Origin: Diphasiastrum complanatum
Taxonomy: Eukaryota > Streptophyta > Lycopodiopsida > Lycopodiales > Lycopodiaceae
Direction: 5' to 3'
Assembly: GCA_029204225.1 (NCBI GenBank)
Contig: CM055095.1
Span: 12,819,318 to 12,883,317, forward strand
DNA length: 64,000 nt
Shown here one piece after another: positions 45,607-58,705 of the stretch (the first letter of the stretch is position 1; every line of letters starts with the position of its first letter). The position numbers were made by a program, and so were the translations under genes. The notes under the pieces are model-generated. The model did not search any database and had not been told where the DNA came from. It saw nothing but the letters and a program-made list of their open reading frames with translations.

Positions 45607-48600
45607 GATTTTTACTATATAGATTGACAAAGATTCTTTTTCCAATATGCATCTTCTAAGCAAATGATACAAAATGGAAATTGAATACCATGTTGAGCTT
45701 AACTGTACATGACAAGTCAGCTTATATATTAACACAAATTAAGCTACCCATTATAGAAAGCTCATATCTAGGCCAAAGACCAATATAAAAATATAATACA
45801 TAGAGATGGTGTGATATAGACTTTTGCTCTTTTACCCTATATTTAAATTCCTCCAAGATATGGAATCAAGATTGATGATCTATAGTTTATATTTAATTCG
45901 ACACATGGACTAGTAAGGCTAGTTCCAATATGTATAAAGAGACCTACTTAAGGACACAATAATGACATGACATGAAACAAGCACCAAAGAACATGGGATT
46001 GACCCAAAGAATGAGCATGTCTACCACATGTCATATTTCATCTAGCGATTAAAATCAAGCAAATTTAAAAAAAAATTTAGACTTAGAAAAGAGGGTATGA
46101 AATCATGATATTGATTTTTTATGCTGGCTAGAATCTCTAAATAAGAGCATAATTGGGGAGGTCGAAGTTGGATATTCGTAACTGTAGATAAACAACTATA
46201 TAGTAGATATTCAAATATGTCGTTGATGGAAGTAACGATTATAACAAGAAAGTGCATGACCACAAAGCTAGTTATGGAGATTGGTAGACCTATTTCTATG
46301 AAAATTCACAAGGTGCTCAAATATAGAATAGGCTTTAAGAGTGACAATTTAAGGTGTTGATTTGGAATATATGCAATCATGGTACCAAAGTAAGTTTATG
46401 GAAGAGCAAGTTAATGGAAAAGAGAGGTCATAAGAGAATGAAAAATATATATCTAGGGAGCGTGGTAGGGATTCGAAGTGGTAATGACACAAATTTGTTT
46501 GACCATATTTGTCATGACATGGTATATAATAGAGTTGTAAATAGCTCAAATTCAAATTGTAGGGAATTTGAATGTAGAGGTTGCCAAAGGAAAAAAAGAA
46601 TGTGTAGTTGCAAATGTGGAACACTGTCAGATGCATTGATGACTAAGCATAGAGAAAATACAAGCAAAAAATTATTTAAGAGTGTATTGAAAACAAAACA
46701 CTTGTTAATGATTAAAGGGAATGTATCTGTATTTGTAAAATTGACCAGAATTAGAAATCCATTATTTGATATTGGGGCTTGTGATGTGTAGGATGTAGGG
46801 GTAATTTGTCAAGTTGAAGGATTTGCCTATAATGGAATGAGTGACAAGGAGAAAGGAGATGAATGGATTTGATGGTGACCCCTCTTTCAAGTGTTTGATC
46901 TTGGCTTGTTTTCTTAAGGATTTCTAAGGGTCCTTATGATTTGGCTAGAGGTTTGATTGTGTGATTTTGTATTGTCTTTTGTTGACCAATGTAAAATTAT
47001 TCTGTTACAATCTTCATCGTCTATTTTTTATTTTTGCTATTGAGCACTAACTATTATTAAAAAAAATAGTATGGCATGAATTTTGAAATCTAAGAGCAAT
47101 TCTAAAGTTCTTCTATCATGAAGTTATAAAGGATGAATGGTTTAACACAAAAATGATAAGGTTCAATGGGATAATAAATGGATATTGTGAACAAAAAAGC
47201 ATCTATTAATACTAGAGGGTGCTCTTCAATTATGATGGCAAAGTGATATTTAAGCTACTAAGGATCTTTGTGAGAAATCATATCCTACTCTAAATCTCCA
47301 AAGACAAAGGATGGTAGAATATCAAAGGGGAAGGAAGTTTAATTTCCATAATATTGATAATAGTTTAAACATGTTAAAGTCACTAGGTTGTTTTGTTTGC
47401 AGGAAGGTAAAATGAACCGAAAATGATTGTTTCACATGGGTGACCTAGACACTTATGGATATCTTGCTAATGTTCATGTACACGAATAGACCATAGACTC
47501 CAAGTGGGGAGGGTCCAAAATAATGTAATTAGAGTGCTAGTTATGAGAGCTTCCTATATGAAGGTGGCAATTGTTATTGCAGAGGTGATGGACTTATCTA
47601 AAGGCCAAAGGCTTGCACCCATAAGTCTCTGATGAGGAAAGGCTTATTCTTTCTAGATTTTATGAGGTTTTAGGTTGCTACTTTATCTTGCTATTAAGAT
47701 ACAACAAAAAGAGGTTAGAAAGCACTACAAGGGATGTCTAAGAGATCTTATTGTTCTTTGGGTATTGCTATTATTGTTGTGTCTTTCTTGGGATATAAGG
47801 TCATGTTAGACATACAGAAGGAGCCTAAAGAATCGATGAAAGAGGTTTTAAAAGAGAGCAGGCTAGATGGGTTGTTGTTAGTGATACGTCATGGGTTTTG
47901 ATAAGAAGAAGAAATGGCATAAGGAGGATTTGGGAGGCGATATAACTAAGGTAAAACCTAAAAAAACACTTTTGAAAACATGCAATGAGGATGAATCTAC
48001 ATGGAGGGCCAAAGGCATTTGTTGGAGAAATTGAAATGGGGATTGTGCAAGCAAAGAGAGGACCTATTAGGCCCATGTAAGAAAGAAAACTTTTCCATTG
48101 GGAAGAGAAAGAGCCCTAAGTTCAAGAAGATGTCCAATAATTTTTGATAAAGATAAGCGACAATAAGATGGATTTTGTTGATGCTAGTAGTTTGCCTTCT
48201 AGAAAGTTGGATGTAGAGCATTGTCCTCATTTTGAGGTGTCATGTTTCAACTTTGATTAGAACACTTCACCTTACTCCTTGAACTATTAGATACAAATTT
48301 ATTTCCTATGTCAATTACAAGTTCTACTTTTGGACCTCAACAAAGATTTCGCGATGTAATTGTTAAAAACCAAAATTATATATCAAACATGATAGAAAAA
48401 GATTGGTTCTTTGGGGTGATCATCTTTCAAGGTCAATAAGAGGATAAAAGTGGTAGAAGTGGGTAATATGGACAAAGGCAAATGTAGTGCAATAAACCTT
48501 GGATAAATGTTAGGCCTTGGGAGTAGCAGAAAACTAATAGAGAGGGTTAACATATATAGAGGGATAACAATTTATAGCCAAAAAATCAATGATCCTTGCA

Positions 48601-49170
48601 ATGCGTAACTGTAGAAAATTTGATGATGATGTGTTGGACTCGAGGGGTGGTCCCCATGGGGGTTGGGGCTAGCAAAATGCCTTGAAAGAGAAAATTGAAG
48701 TGAGTTTTGAAAAACCTATTGATGGGTTTTAAAGCATTTTTTATGAATCTCTAGACCCTAAAATGTTGAAATCCCCATATCCGTCTAAAATAAGATTTAT
48801 CCAGATTTCTAAGATGAGAGTAAATTATGAAATAACATTTTTGTTATGTAAAAACCTTGAGAGTAACCAATAGACTGGGTTAACATATATAGAGGTAGCA
48901 TTTATCCAGGGTTGACTGTATGAATACTAGCAACTCATAAAGCTCATATCTTTATGTGTAGTTAAATGTCAGATGTTCATTCTAGGATGATTATTGTATG
49001 CTCCATATACTATCTTTTGATAAGCAAACTCTTCATATCTCATGAGATAACACTTTCCATCTATTCTTGGTCAATGTATGTCCTTGGATCTTGATGATTC
49101 ACGAATAGAAAAAGAGTTGTTCTGAAGTTGCTAGTCCAAAGTAGCTAAATTTCAATATTGGAAAACCACG
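45604..49170. other. Mostly unassigned; possible degenerate element
   Basis: Contains one longer plus-strand open stretch (listed separately) and broken protein-like text around 47100-47900 that I cannot assign. A decayed LINE or other retroelement is possible but unproven. Confidence 0.35.
46354..46791 (+). other. Unrecognised 145-codon ORF with a cysteine cluster
   Basis: ATG-initiated. A basic N-terminal half, then CREFECRGCQRKKRMCSCKCGTLSD in pieces (seven Cys in about 22 residues), then KHLLMIKGNVSVFVKLTRI. The Cys spacing does not match a retroviral knuckle or a zinc finger I know. AT-rich surroundings; no introns or promoter seen. It may be chance. Confidence 0.25.
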
Positions 49171-49198
49171 TGGAAAAAAATTGTGAACCTTCTCTTTC

Positions 49199-50156
49199 TC
49201 AATTGGGGTAGAAAATCCTTTGGTACTGACATTTAAATGTTGAAGGATGTTCTCGAATGAATTCGACATGATGGATTGAGGGGAGGCCCATTCTTGCCTT
49301 GGTACTCAAATAGTCAAGAATCGTGTTCAAAGATTGATTTTTATTTATCAACCACAAAGTATAATGTTGTTGATTGCAAACTAGCCAAATCTCCAATGGA
49401 TCCACGTTTGAAATTTTCAAAGGATCAATGTCCACAATATGTTGAGGAAGTGGAGAAAATGAAACTATATCTTTATCATTCAATTATTGGTTCTCTTATG
49501 TATGACCTGATATGTACTAGACTTGATTTTGCTTATTTAGTTAGTATGTTGAGCCAATATATATGTTGAATCTAGATTTGATTGATTGGAAATGTCTATT
49601 GAAAGTTCATAGCTTGAAAATGACTAAAAAGTATTGCATACGTTATGGAAGAAATTCAAATAATAATTCAAATACCGAACTTGATCTTTTGCAAGGTTTT
49701 ACAGATGCAGATTGGGCTGGAGATTTTGACATGTGAAAGTCAACACAAGACTGTGTCTTTGTATTCAACACCTATCTCATAGATATCAGACATTAAAATT
49801 CTATTGTATTATTTTTGATAAAGGTCGAATACATAGCCGCTGCACATGCTACAAAAGAGGCAATTTGACAAGGCGTTTATTGTCAAATATCAGCCTTCAT
49901 TAGTCAGTCTCTACTTCTATGTGATAATTAGGGTACAATTGCTTTATCAGTGAATCTCAAACATCATTCCAAGAGCAAATACATTGACATAAAGTATCAT
50001 TTCGTATGAGACAATATTCGAATGGGAGATCATTCTAATATTTTGCAGAACACAGTTCATGGGAACGAACATTTTCACAAAGGCATTAGTAATTGACAAT
50101 CATACAAATTTAGCAACATGCTAAATTTAAAAGATTAGTTTTTTCAAGATCCACAT
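49199..50156 (+). pseudogene. Copia RT C-terminus and RNase H relic
   Basis: 49370-49569: DCKLAKSPMDPRLKFSKDQCP, EEVEKMKLYLYHSIIGSLMYDLICTRLDFAYLVSMLSQY. Then, after stops, FTDADWAGDFDM (about 49700), VEYIAAAHATKEAI (about 49825), LLCDN.GTIALSVNLKHHSKSKYIDIKYHFV (49915-50010). The order and spacing match the end of a copia polyprotein. Many stops and frame changes; everything upstream of RT is missing here. Confidence 0.88.
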
Positions 50157-50166
50157 TAAGGGGGAG
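50157..50166 (+). promoter_or_regulatory. Copia polypurine tract
   Basis: TAAGGGGGAG directly before the LTR start. Confidence 0.75.
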
Positions 50167-50936
50167 TGTTGGATTTCTATCTTAGATGAGAATCAATAAT
50201 AATGAGGATCAGTTGTAAATACACATATATGATATTTTTTAACAATATGCAATTTTACATGCAGTTTTGCACAATTTGCAAAAATACATCGAAGTTTGTA
50301 TAATTTTGACAACTTTTGAATTCGAAGGATTGTTGAACAAAATTCGAAAGAAGTTCAAATACTCAAAATAACGGGACAAAAGGCGAAACCTTATCCGCAG
50401 CAACTCCAAGGTGATCTAGAGTATATTCTGAGTGCCACCTAGCAATTGCCACATGGATAACAACGGATTTCATCTAGGATTGAGTCAACTACTACAAAAT
50501 GATATATCCAGTGTACAGATTTTAGTTATGAAAACTTTCAAGTGTTCACACTTCATTATTTTCTCTGAGTTTGATTCTTATTCCGTTATTGTAATAAGCT
50601 ACCGTGATTACAATATGTGTATGAGTGATTAATATAGCAGAATAAGCAAAGCTATTTGCTTAGCATTACTACATCTATGTTATTTGAATTTCAATAAACA
50701 AGTTACTTGTGCCAATATTCATCTTATTCGAATCTTTTGTTATTACAGTTTGTTGCATCCAACCTATAGTAGTTGAGAAAAATCCAAGCATATTGAGTTA
50801 TTGTCATTCATTTCTTTTCTAAATAATAGTTCGTTGTAGCTCAGTCATAGATGTATGTGTGATAGTGTTTCTGCATTGTCGACACTCACATCATTATCGA
50901 ATACGTATTCAACATGATTATCACATATTTCCAACA
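50167..50936 (+). repeat. Copia 3' LTR (about 770 bp)
   Basis: Begins TGTTGGATTTC after the polypurine tract and ends ATTTCCAACA, giving 7-bp terminal inverted repeats (TGTTGGA/TCCAACA). No partner LTR was found, so the element is 5'-truncated. Confidence 0.7.
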
Positions 50937-51751
50937 ACCACTAGTGATCCTTCCTAGGAGCACCACGAGTCTTTGATAGCTTGCTTGTGTGCATTTGTAA
51001 CTAACTACCTACAAAATCACTTCATTATAAAATCAAAAGAGCCATGTACATACTACATACTTGAGCATCTCAAGTCTCAACGACCATGACCATTCATAGC
51101 AATCTCATTACACGGAAGGGCAAGGGCTTGGGGTCTCTTGCATCTCCAAGGCACTACAACACTACCCAACCCTTCCATGGACATGAAATATGGAGTAGAC
51201 CTAACATTTTGGTGATTTTAATGATAAATAACTGGGTCGGGCCCAAAGGCCTCGCGAGGCATTGTCTTTAAGCGGGACCTTGGGGCTGTGTCTCCTCCCC
51301 TCCCCTTCCTCGTCGTTCCTTCATACGATCCTTCGCTCCCATTTGTTATTCATGCGTCGCGAACGGTCAGCAGTGAGATGTCTTTTAGCTTGCGAGCGGT
51401 AGATTATAAGATCTCGATCAATGTCATATACCGTTTCTATGCTTTCTCCTGTTTGTTTTTTGTTGTAGATGCGACGATATTTGCTCTGTTTTTCATGCAC
51501 GCACTATGATTCTTCTAAGTTATGACTGTTGAGATGAACAGGGTCAATCGTTATCTTCTTCAGTAGCACTGTTGGCGTTCCGATCTTTGACGAGAAGCAA
51601 ATTCAAAGGGGACTAGGATCGAAATATTGTAGACGCTCCCGGTCAATGAATAAATCTGAATTTTGTTTTCTCTTGTATGTCCATGAATACATCTGAATTT
51701 GCCACACATGCATCCTCATCATTCGGAGAAAAAGAAGAAACGCATTTCAAG
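50937..51751. other. Upstream region of the aminotransferase gene
   Basis: No coding family seen. 51280-51330 is C/T-rich (CTCCTCCCCTCCCC) and could belong to a promoter or non-coding first exon. Confidence 0.4.
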
Positions 51752-51759
51752 TATATAAG
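51752..51759 (+). promoter_or_regulatory. Candidate TATA box
   Basis: TATATAAG about 220 bp upstream of the start codon. Spacing would allow a 5' UTR of roughly 190 nt. A spliced 5' UTR starting further upstream is an alternative. Confidence 0.35.
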
Positions 51760-51973
51760 ATCATTCGGCCCTCACATTTTTTGCACTTGTGCAAAGAATA
51801 TAGCCTTAATGTTGAAGGTGCTGCATGAATTGTTTGTAGCATCGAAAGGCCTTCTGTAGTTCTTGCAGTGAAACAATAATCGAATCCAATCTTGGTATAA
51901 CTAGGACTACAAATCTCTTGAATAGTTTTGAGACCTGGTATAAAGTTTGTTAGAATTCATTAAGCAGCGTAAG

Positions 51974-54900
51974 ATGGAATACTATCCAGGTACCGGCCGC
52001 AATCATCTCTTTGTGCCTGGTCCTTCAAATATTCCAGAGAAGGTCCAGCAGGCAATGGCCAGAAACAACGAGGACCATCGATCCCCAGCCTTTCCCAAGT
52101 TCTCCAAGTCGCTTCTGGAAGACGTAAAGCAAATCTTCAAGTCAAAAATTTCCACATCTTTTATCTTTCCTAGCACAGGTACTGAGTCTGCCTGATGTCT
52201 GATAATTTAAAGCCATTCATGCCTATGCCTTGTTTGCTGGGAAATAACTATATGCTGAAGTCATAAGGCTAACTAACCCGCATGAGACAGGCTCGTAATC
52301 TAGTTCTAACCTATGTTTCAGAACTGAAAAGGGTGAACGTGAAAGCCTCAGTCCTATCGATAGCGCTTAGTTTATTTTACTTAACCCGCACGGATGGTTT
52401 TTTTGAAGAATACTTGGAACATACTGATTGAGGGATGAGTGCAGAAAATTCTCAACGTTTCTTTCCGTCACTTAAGCACTATTTTTCATGGTGATAATTA
52501 AAAAGTTGTCTATGCTTCAATATTGAAGCTATATTATTTATGTACAGAAGTATTGTTGGAAGCATGGCTGCCGAGCATTGACATACTGTAACTTCAACAG
52601 CCCGAGACGCTCGTTTTTGAGCTGGCTACAACTAGGAATTATTTATGTGGATAAAATTTCCGTGTATATCCTTACGGCTGTCGTGACTCTATCAAACTGG
52701 AATATTGTTTTTCGGAGTAAAGTTGCAAAAAAGCCGATCAGGAGTTTTTTTCCTTTACCTCTTGAGCTTTGGCTTTAAGAGCTGCTGCATTTGTCCAAAA
52801 AGCTCAAGGCTGTCAAATACAATCAATGGCTTCTGTGATACTTTAGGTGCAACTGTATGCACATACCTTGATTTCATTAGGGCTGCTACATATTGTCCAA
52901 AACAGCTCGAGGCTGTCAACTACTATCAACGGCTACTCTAATAGCAAAGATGCAACTGTATGCACATACCTTGGTTTCATTCTGCTGAGGTCTTTTATAT
53001 ACGAACATGTTCATGCTTACTTGGAGTGATCGTACTTTATGACGACAAATAATAGTTCCCCATAGATTCCAGAACGCCTTCGCAACACCATTCGGAACGC
53101 TGCGTTCAGAAGGATGAACCAAGGCCCATGAGCTCCTCGGATTATTTTGAAGGATTCCATATTTAACCTCCGATGTTTTTCATTATTTTTATGTCAAGTT
53201 ATTCGTAAATTCAAGAAGTAGATGCTATGCCTGATGTGTCGCTGATGCTGTAAAAGCAGAGTTTTTTCATTTAGGGCCATTACTTCATTCGACGAATAGA
53301 ATGCAGCGTGTAATTTACAGAAAGCTCAGATATATCATTTGTTAGACCTTTGAATCTCTATTGAAGTCGAGACAGTACCCATTTTTGGTAATCATGTAAG
53401 TGCACCAAAAAGGAAGAAAGTGTAAAAGTGACCTATTCCAGTTGCACTTTGCTTAAATCCTGAGAGTTCGTTCTGCCAAGTATAGTAGCATGAGGCAATA
53501 AGATACATCGATGTATGCTTAGCAGATGCCCACAAAGCTAATCAATCACATAAGAGAAGCAAATTAGATATGTTAGAAAACGACTTTTGGCGCAAAATAC
53601 TGAGGGTCACAAATCAGCATCTTAGCCGTACGTGCTAAAGCCCGAGTCTCTTACCGTTTTATCTATCCATTTGTGATGTAGGGAGAGAAATTTGAAGTGG
53701 TCCTTGAGAATCACTCACGAAAACATGATGCGGGTACCAAATGGCACAAAATCGTTCAGGGATCATCAGATTGGATTGGGCTTTTTTTAGTGTTTTTCTT
53801 TTCAAAAGCAGGTTTTAACGCAAGCGTTCTGATAAACGAAATCCTCTTTTGAAATTGTGTTATGCGGGGTTTTTAAGATTTCTTAAATCTCCAGCAAGCC
53901 TAGAATGCTGCACGCGTTTGATCAATTTTATTTAAATTTTCGTTTTCTTTTGATTACGATATACTTTTTTCGCTTGGATTTGATAATATCAGTAAAACTG
54001 TTCCCTGTTATTTCAAGAGTTTTATTTGCATTTGTATATCTTTCTGGCCTACTTACCTTTTGGAGCACTTAGTACATAAGAAACATTCCTGTATTCTTCT
54101 GCTTTAATTTATATTATAGATATCGGCGCATTGCTTATTTGTTCTGTTGTAATCATCCTAGAGCTTTTGGTGTCCGTTGGCACACAGGGGAGCTTTTAAT
54201 TTAAAAGTTGGAGCTGTTTTAAATCACTTGCATTCTTCTGCTGATGGATTTTTGTCATATCGGCAGGTACTGGGGCTTGGGAAATATCTTTAACAAACAC
54301 ATTGTCACCTGGAGATAAAATCCTAACTTTCAGAAGTGGGCAATTTGGAGTTCTTTGGATCAGAATGATGCAGCGTCTTAAGTTGGATGTAGATGTAGTA
54401 GATTCTGAGTGGGGAACTGGTGTGGACCTTGGAATTCTGAAGAAAAAACTCGACGAGGATTCCGATTTTGCTATCAAAGCTCTCTGCATAATCCATAACG
54501 AGACCTCAACTGGAGTTACAAACGACCTAGCAGCAATCAGAGGGATTCTTGGTTAGTCCTCTTAACTTTTTATTCTTTTGACAAACAAAAAGGGTCAAAA
54601 AACGGTTACCTTTTGTCCTTAATCCAGTGGACATGTCGTGCACTAAGAGAGGGCATAATTGGTCCTTGCAATAATCAGCTTGAAGCTTCACTCAGATATC
54701 TGAACAGTGCATCTATTTTAACAGTTTTGATACTTTTGTGGACGATCTTCTTCAGTCAAATTTGATAAAACTAATACTAGAGTTTAAGGTAGGCTTTGCC
54801 TTTAATTCTGAGATATTTTTAAAAATTATGTTTTGGAGGTTGACTCCGAAATACAAAGATGTAATACTCAGTGCTAAGAGTTCGTGTGTAGTTTGGAGGC

Positions 54901-57712
54901 ACCTCCTTTCACAGAATTTTCAAGCAGACAGTTCGTAATGCCACAATCTGCATTCTCCACAATCTGCAGAATGCCTGTGACAGCTGGATTACTAGCTTGT
55001 TCTGCCGGAATGATGGATCTGGCAGCTGGCTTAGTAGTCCATTCTGCAGGAATCTCACCCTTCTCATGCACCCTTCGCACTGAGCATTACGCACGGAAGG
55101 CCCGAGCTCTCGGGCCTTCCATGCAGTTCAGGCCCTGCCCTCGGGCTCCCGCCCTCGGGCAATGACCCTCCCAGCATGAAGGCCCTCTGGCAGGGCCTTC
55201 CCCCCCACAAAAAAGAGCACCTTGCATTATGAAAGCCAATGAGCAATTCATTGCTTGAGTTTCTCAAAATCAGCTAAAGACAAAGACGTTAGAAGTTTTT
55301 AGACTAGTCATGATGAGTTTAGCAGCTCCCTTTCCATAGGCCAAGTTCCAACATATGTTTAACTTGATTCCCACATCATATTTGAGAAATTCTCTGTTGC
55401 TGTGGAAATAAAATGATGGTCATCTTTTTAGTTTAAATCATGTAGATGTATAAACCTCTCATTCCAGTATGCAATCTAATCATATTCATTTCTTCTCACC
55501 AAAGAAATTGAGAGAATTTTGAAAGTGAATTTCATTTTGGCAAAAAAAAAGAAAAAAAGTGAAGCTTTTTTTATTTGTTTCTACAACTTTAACATTTTTA
55601 CAAACGATATGTTTCAAAAGTTAAACTTGGTTCCTATCTTGCTTTAAACTACTTCTATAACAAGCATAAGTTTTAAGTTGCAAACACAGAAGCACCTTTT
55701 CTCAATCCGAAACATAGCATTTTTAGAATGGAATAGATCCTTTTCAAAGCAACTAAACTTTATGTGTTTACAGATGCATACAAACATCCCGCATTGTTAT
55801 TAGTTGATGGCATATCATCAATAGGTGCACTCGATTTTCGCATGGATGAATGGAAAGTGGATGTTGCAATAACGGGGTCACAAAAAGCTCTTGGTCTTCC
55901 TACAGGCCTTGGTATTGTATGTGCAAGTCCAAAAGCAATAGAGGCATCCAAAACGTCCAAGTCAATTAGAGCATATTTTGATTGGGCTGACTACCTTGAG
56001 TTTTACAAAGTTGGCTCTTATTGGCCATACACTCCCTCTGGACAATTATTGTATGGACTTCGTGCTGCTCTTGATTTGATACTCGAAGAAGGTGTTGATA
56101 ATGTTATTAAAAGGCATCATCGACTTGGTCATGCAACAAGGTACATTGATTTGATTTTTTTTTTTCGTGAGTTGTCTTTGCCAAATCGAAGTCATACCAG
56201 TTTTGTTTTCTTGTCTTTTCAAAAATCATCAAAAGAAACAAGATCCATGAATGATGATAGTCAACAAGTGTGAAATGTGAATCAAAATACTCACAAGAAA
56301 ATGAAATGGTTGGGGGAAGGGGGGGGGGAAGAGGGACCTAGGAATTATGAAGGGATGGGAGGAAGATTAAAACTGTGGTCAAACCCAAGGAAGTTCAAGG
56401 GGCCCAACCACTTCACCCAACTCCCTTTGCCCAATTAAGCCTTTATTATGTGGGTTTCTTTTCCTTGTCTTTTTTATTTATTTATTTTATTATAAATCCT
56501 ATCACATTCTTGAACCTTTCTTTCCCCCTCCATTGTTCAGGGTTTTCATCCTTTCCCCAGTTATTTCATTGATCTCCAAAAATTTTAAGCCTGGCTCATT
56601 TTTTTGACCTATTTTTTCTTCAACTTTGTGTGTTCAAGAAATGGCTTGAGATTTGCATATGGAAATTGGAAGCAAAGTGTCATGTAGCCCATCCAACCAA
56701 CACAATGAATCAAACATAGGGTACTGAGTATGGCTAGATGTACAAACATACGGAAATTGGAAGCAAGGTGTCATGCAGCCCATCCAAGTTATCCAACCAT
56801 CACAATGAGTCAAACATATGGTCTTCTAAAAATGGCTAGATGTAGATGGACCAATTAAAACATCATGTTTTTTTTCTCAGAAAAGTAGCATTTTCTTCGT
56901 TGCATTCTTTGTATTTCTTTCTCTCTTTGAGCACAATCTCTATCACATACATTTTAGATGCTCGGGGACGATCATTGGCTTTTGGATGATGGCCTCTTTC
57001 CATGTGGCCCGTTCATCCAGTCGGTTCCACCTGGCTGAATAGGTCACCCGTTCTCTCCAGCACCTGATTTACTTTAATTCTTACGTATTTTCTCAGCTCG
57101 TCTGCGAAATGTTTAGCTTCTTCTTGAAATTACTCAAGCTACCACATAACCTTCAATGTTGCCTGTAGGCTAATAATTATGCTTCTTTTGCTCGATGCTT
57201 CGCCACACGATCACGATTGTTGCTTGCAGATTAGCCGTAAGAGCTTGGGGCTTGCAGCTATGCACTAAAAAAGAGGAGTGGTATAGCGACACCGTGACAG
57301 CAGTGCGTGTCCCATCTCATATTAATAGTGGAGACGTAGTTAGACTTGCATGGAAAAAGTACGACCTTAGTCTTGGGGTTGGTTTAAACGAAGTAGCCGG
57401 AAAAGTTTTTCGTATAGGGCACCTTGGGTTCATTAACGAGGTATGTTCTCCCCATTTCTTGAGAGTTGATGTTATTAAGCAAAGAGCGAACTAGTAGAAT
57501 CATGATAAAAAGGGTCAAATGATTTTTTCAAGAAAGTGAAACGCTGGTGTCACCTGAAAACGTTGGTTATGCAGCTGCAAGTTTTAGCTGCTCTCGTTGG
57601 AGTGGAGATGACATTGAGGGATGTTGGTTACCCTGTGAAGTTGGGAAGCGGTGTAGCTGCAGCTGCCGCATATTTGCAGCATAGCACACCATTTATTGCT
57701 TCACGACTTTAA
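51974..57712 (+). CDS. AGT1: Serine:glyoxylate aminotransferase, peroxisomal (5 exons, 401 aa)
   Basis: PLP-dependent aminotransferase of photorespiration; converts serine and glyoxylate to hydroxypyruvate and glycine in leaf peroxisomes. Exons: 51974-52178, 54267-54551, 55774-56140, 57230-57440, 57575-57712 (205+285+367+211+138 = 1206 nt). All introns are GT-AG and joins keep the frame (Gly, Asp and Arg codons split at joins 1, 2 and 3; join 4 falls between codons). Landmarks: GRNHLFVPGPSNIPE near the N-terminus, FIFPSTGTGAWE across join 1, HNETSTGVTND, LLVDGISSIGALDFRMDEW, and the PLP-lysine motif VAITGSQKALGLPTG (Lys201). The C-terminus is SRL, a type 1 peroxisomal signal. ATG 51974 (MEYYPG) matches the family start; the in-frame extension upstream has no ATG. 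Length equals that of known plant AGT1 proteins. No stops or frameshifts. Confidence 0.96.
52179..54266 (+). other. Intron 1 of AGT1, with internal tandem repeat
   Basis: GTACTG...CGGCAG, 2088 bp. At 52783-52985 two copies of a roughly 103-bp unit (GTCCAAAA.AGCTC.AGGCTGTCAA ... GCAACTGTATGCACATACCTTG). Otherwise no recognisable insertion. Confidence 0.85.
52783..52985. repeat. About 103-bp tandem duplication in AGT1 intron 1
   Basis: GCAACTGTATGCACATACCTTG occurs at 52849 and 52952. The upstream halves also align, with substitutions. Confidence 0.85.
54890..55210. repeat. GC-rich hairpin-bearing insertion in AGT1 intron 2
   Basis: A sharply GC-rich block inside an AT-rich intron (54552-55773). 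Contains CACAATCTGCA repeats at its left, a perfect inverted repeat GGAAGGCCCGAG-CT-CTCGGGCCTTCC (55095-55120) and a second, GAAGGCCCT-CTGGC-AGGGCCTTC (55178-55200), with CCCTCGGGC words between them. It resembles a small non-autonomous transposon or SINE, but termini and target duplication were not found. Confidence 0.55.
56661..56850. repeat. About 91-bp tandem duplication in AGT1 intron 3
   Basis: GGAAATTGGAAGCAA.GTGTCATG.AGCCCATCC occurs at 56661 and 56752 and continues through ATGGCTAGATGTA in both copies. Intron 3 spans 56141-57229. Confidence 0.85.
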
Positions 57713-57802
57713 GTATGCTATTATTACAACGGTAGCCTTGTTCCGACGTGTCTCGACTCTCCTGTCAATTTCAACGTTTTCCTTTGGGCGAAGGGAGTAA
57801 AA

Positions 57803-57808
57803 AATAAA
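57803..57808 (+). terminator. Candidate polyadenylation signal of AGT1
   Basis: AATAAA about 90 nt after the stop codon. Plant signals are loose, so this is only a candidate. Confidence 0.35.
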
Positions 57809-57813
57809 CGGAC

Positions 57814-58544
57814 CTGGCAAGAAGTTTCAAATCTAAATGAAGTTGTATATAGGAATATCTGTTTGCTCATTCAACATTGCTTTATTAGGATATTCAATTT
57901 TGATCTTCCGCTTATCCAGGGCCAGCCACTCAGTCCATTCTCATCAAGTGGCTTTCAAAAATTAAAATTTCAAGCTACTTATCCGAGAACGTTATCTGGG
58001 AGCTTGTCAAAAAGACTGTTCATGCTGCATGCAAAGCTCTGAAATGCACGTTGGTTTTCTAAGTGGGTTTTGGACGTCATATCACAACGATAAGCTGTGA
58101 ATGTGCCCATTGTATTAGTGACACTGACACTCCTTAATATGTTCACCTTGTCCATGTGTAGCTTAACGGTTTCGACTTTTTCTTTCTTCTCGCAAATGTC
58201 TGAAATATGACGAAGATCTATTGGGAAATGATTTTCTAAAGATCTTTGACAAGGCAACAATCTTATTTTCGTGGTGAGGCTGTTACACCAAACTTAATAT
58301 GAACATGGAAAGTCACTGGAAAATCCTTTCAGAGGCAATGAATACCCCCTTCAATAGCTAAATATTTTATATGGGTCACCCTTTTTTTACCATTATGAGC
58401 ATTGATCTCTATTGAAAACTTCCTTTTACGAAATGTTTGGGGGCCGTGATATGCTTTGTGAGGTTACTTTATAGTCGCGGTGTTCAACCATAAAGGAAAT
58501 GACTTTATACTTTATAGGCCTAGTAGGCCTAGCGGAAAGGTCGC
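57814..58544. other. No identifiable gene downstream of AGT1
   Basis: Nothing recognised except GCCTAGTAGGCCTAG near 58516-58532. Confidence 0.4.
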
Positions 58545-58705
58545 ATGTGGACAGAAACTAGGCGGTTTTCTGACAGGAATTGGGCGCAGATCATTTGCCA
58601 ACAATCGATGTTGTGGGCCAGCGTATTCCGCACCCTGCCTGCACACTGGCCCCATCACGCTGGCTCCGCAGGTCCCTTGCAAGGCACGGGAATTGCCGTT
58701 CGGCT
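58545..58705. repeat. Direct repeat flanking GA-rich block, copy 1
   Basis: GGGCCAGCGTATTCCGCACC...TGCCTGCAC, then GCAGGTCCCTTGCAAGGCAC. Aligns imperfectly with 59190-59345 in the same direction. Confidence 0.6.

Noticed and set aside
54884..55165. Plus-strand ORF in the GC-rich block of AGT1 intron 2
   Set aside because: Lies within an intron, low-complexity Pro/Ala text created by GGCCC repeats; no family.
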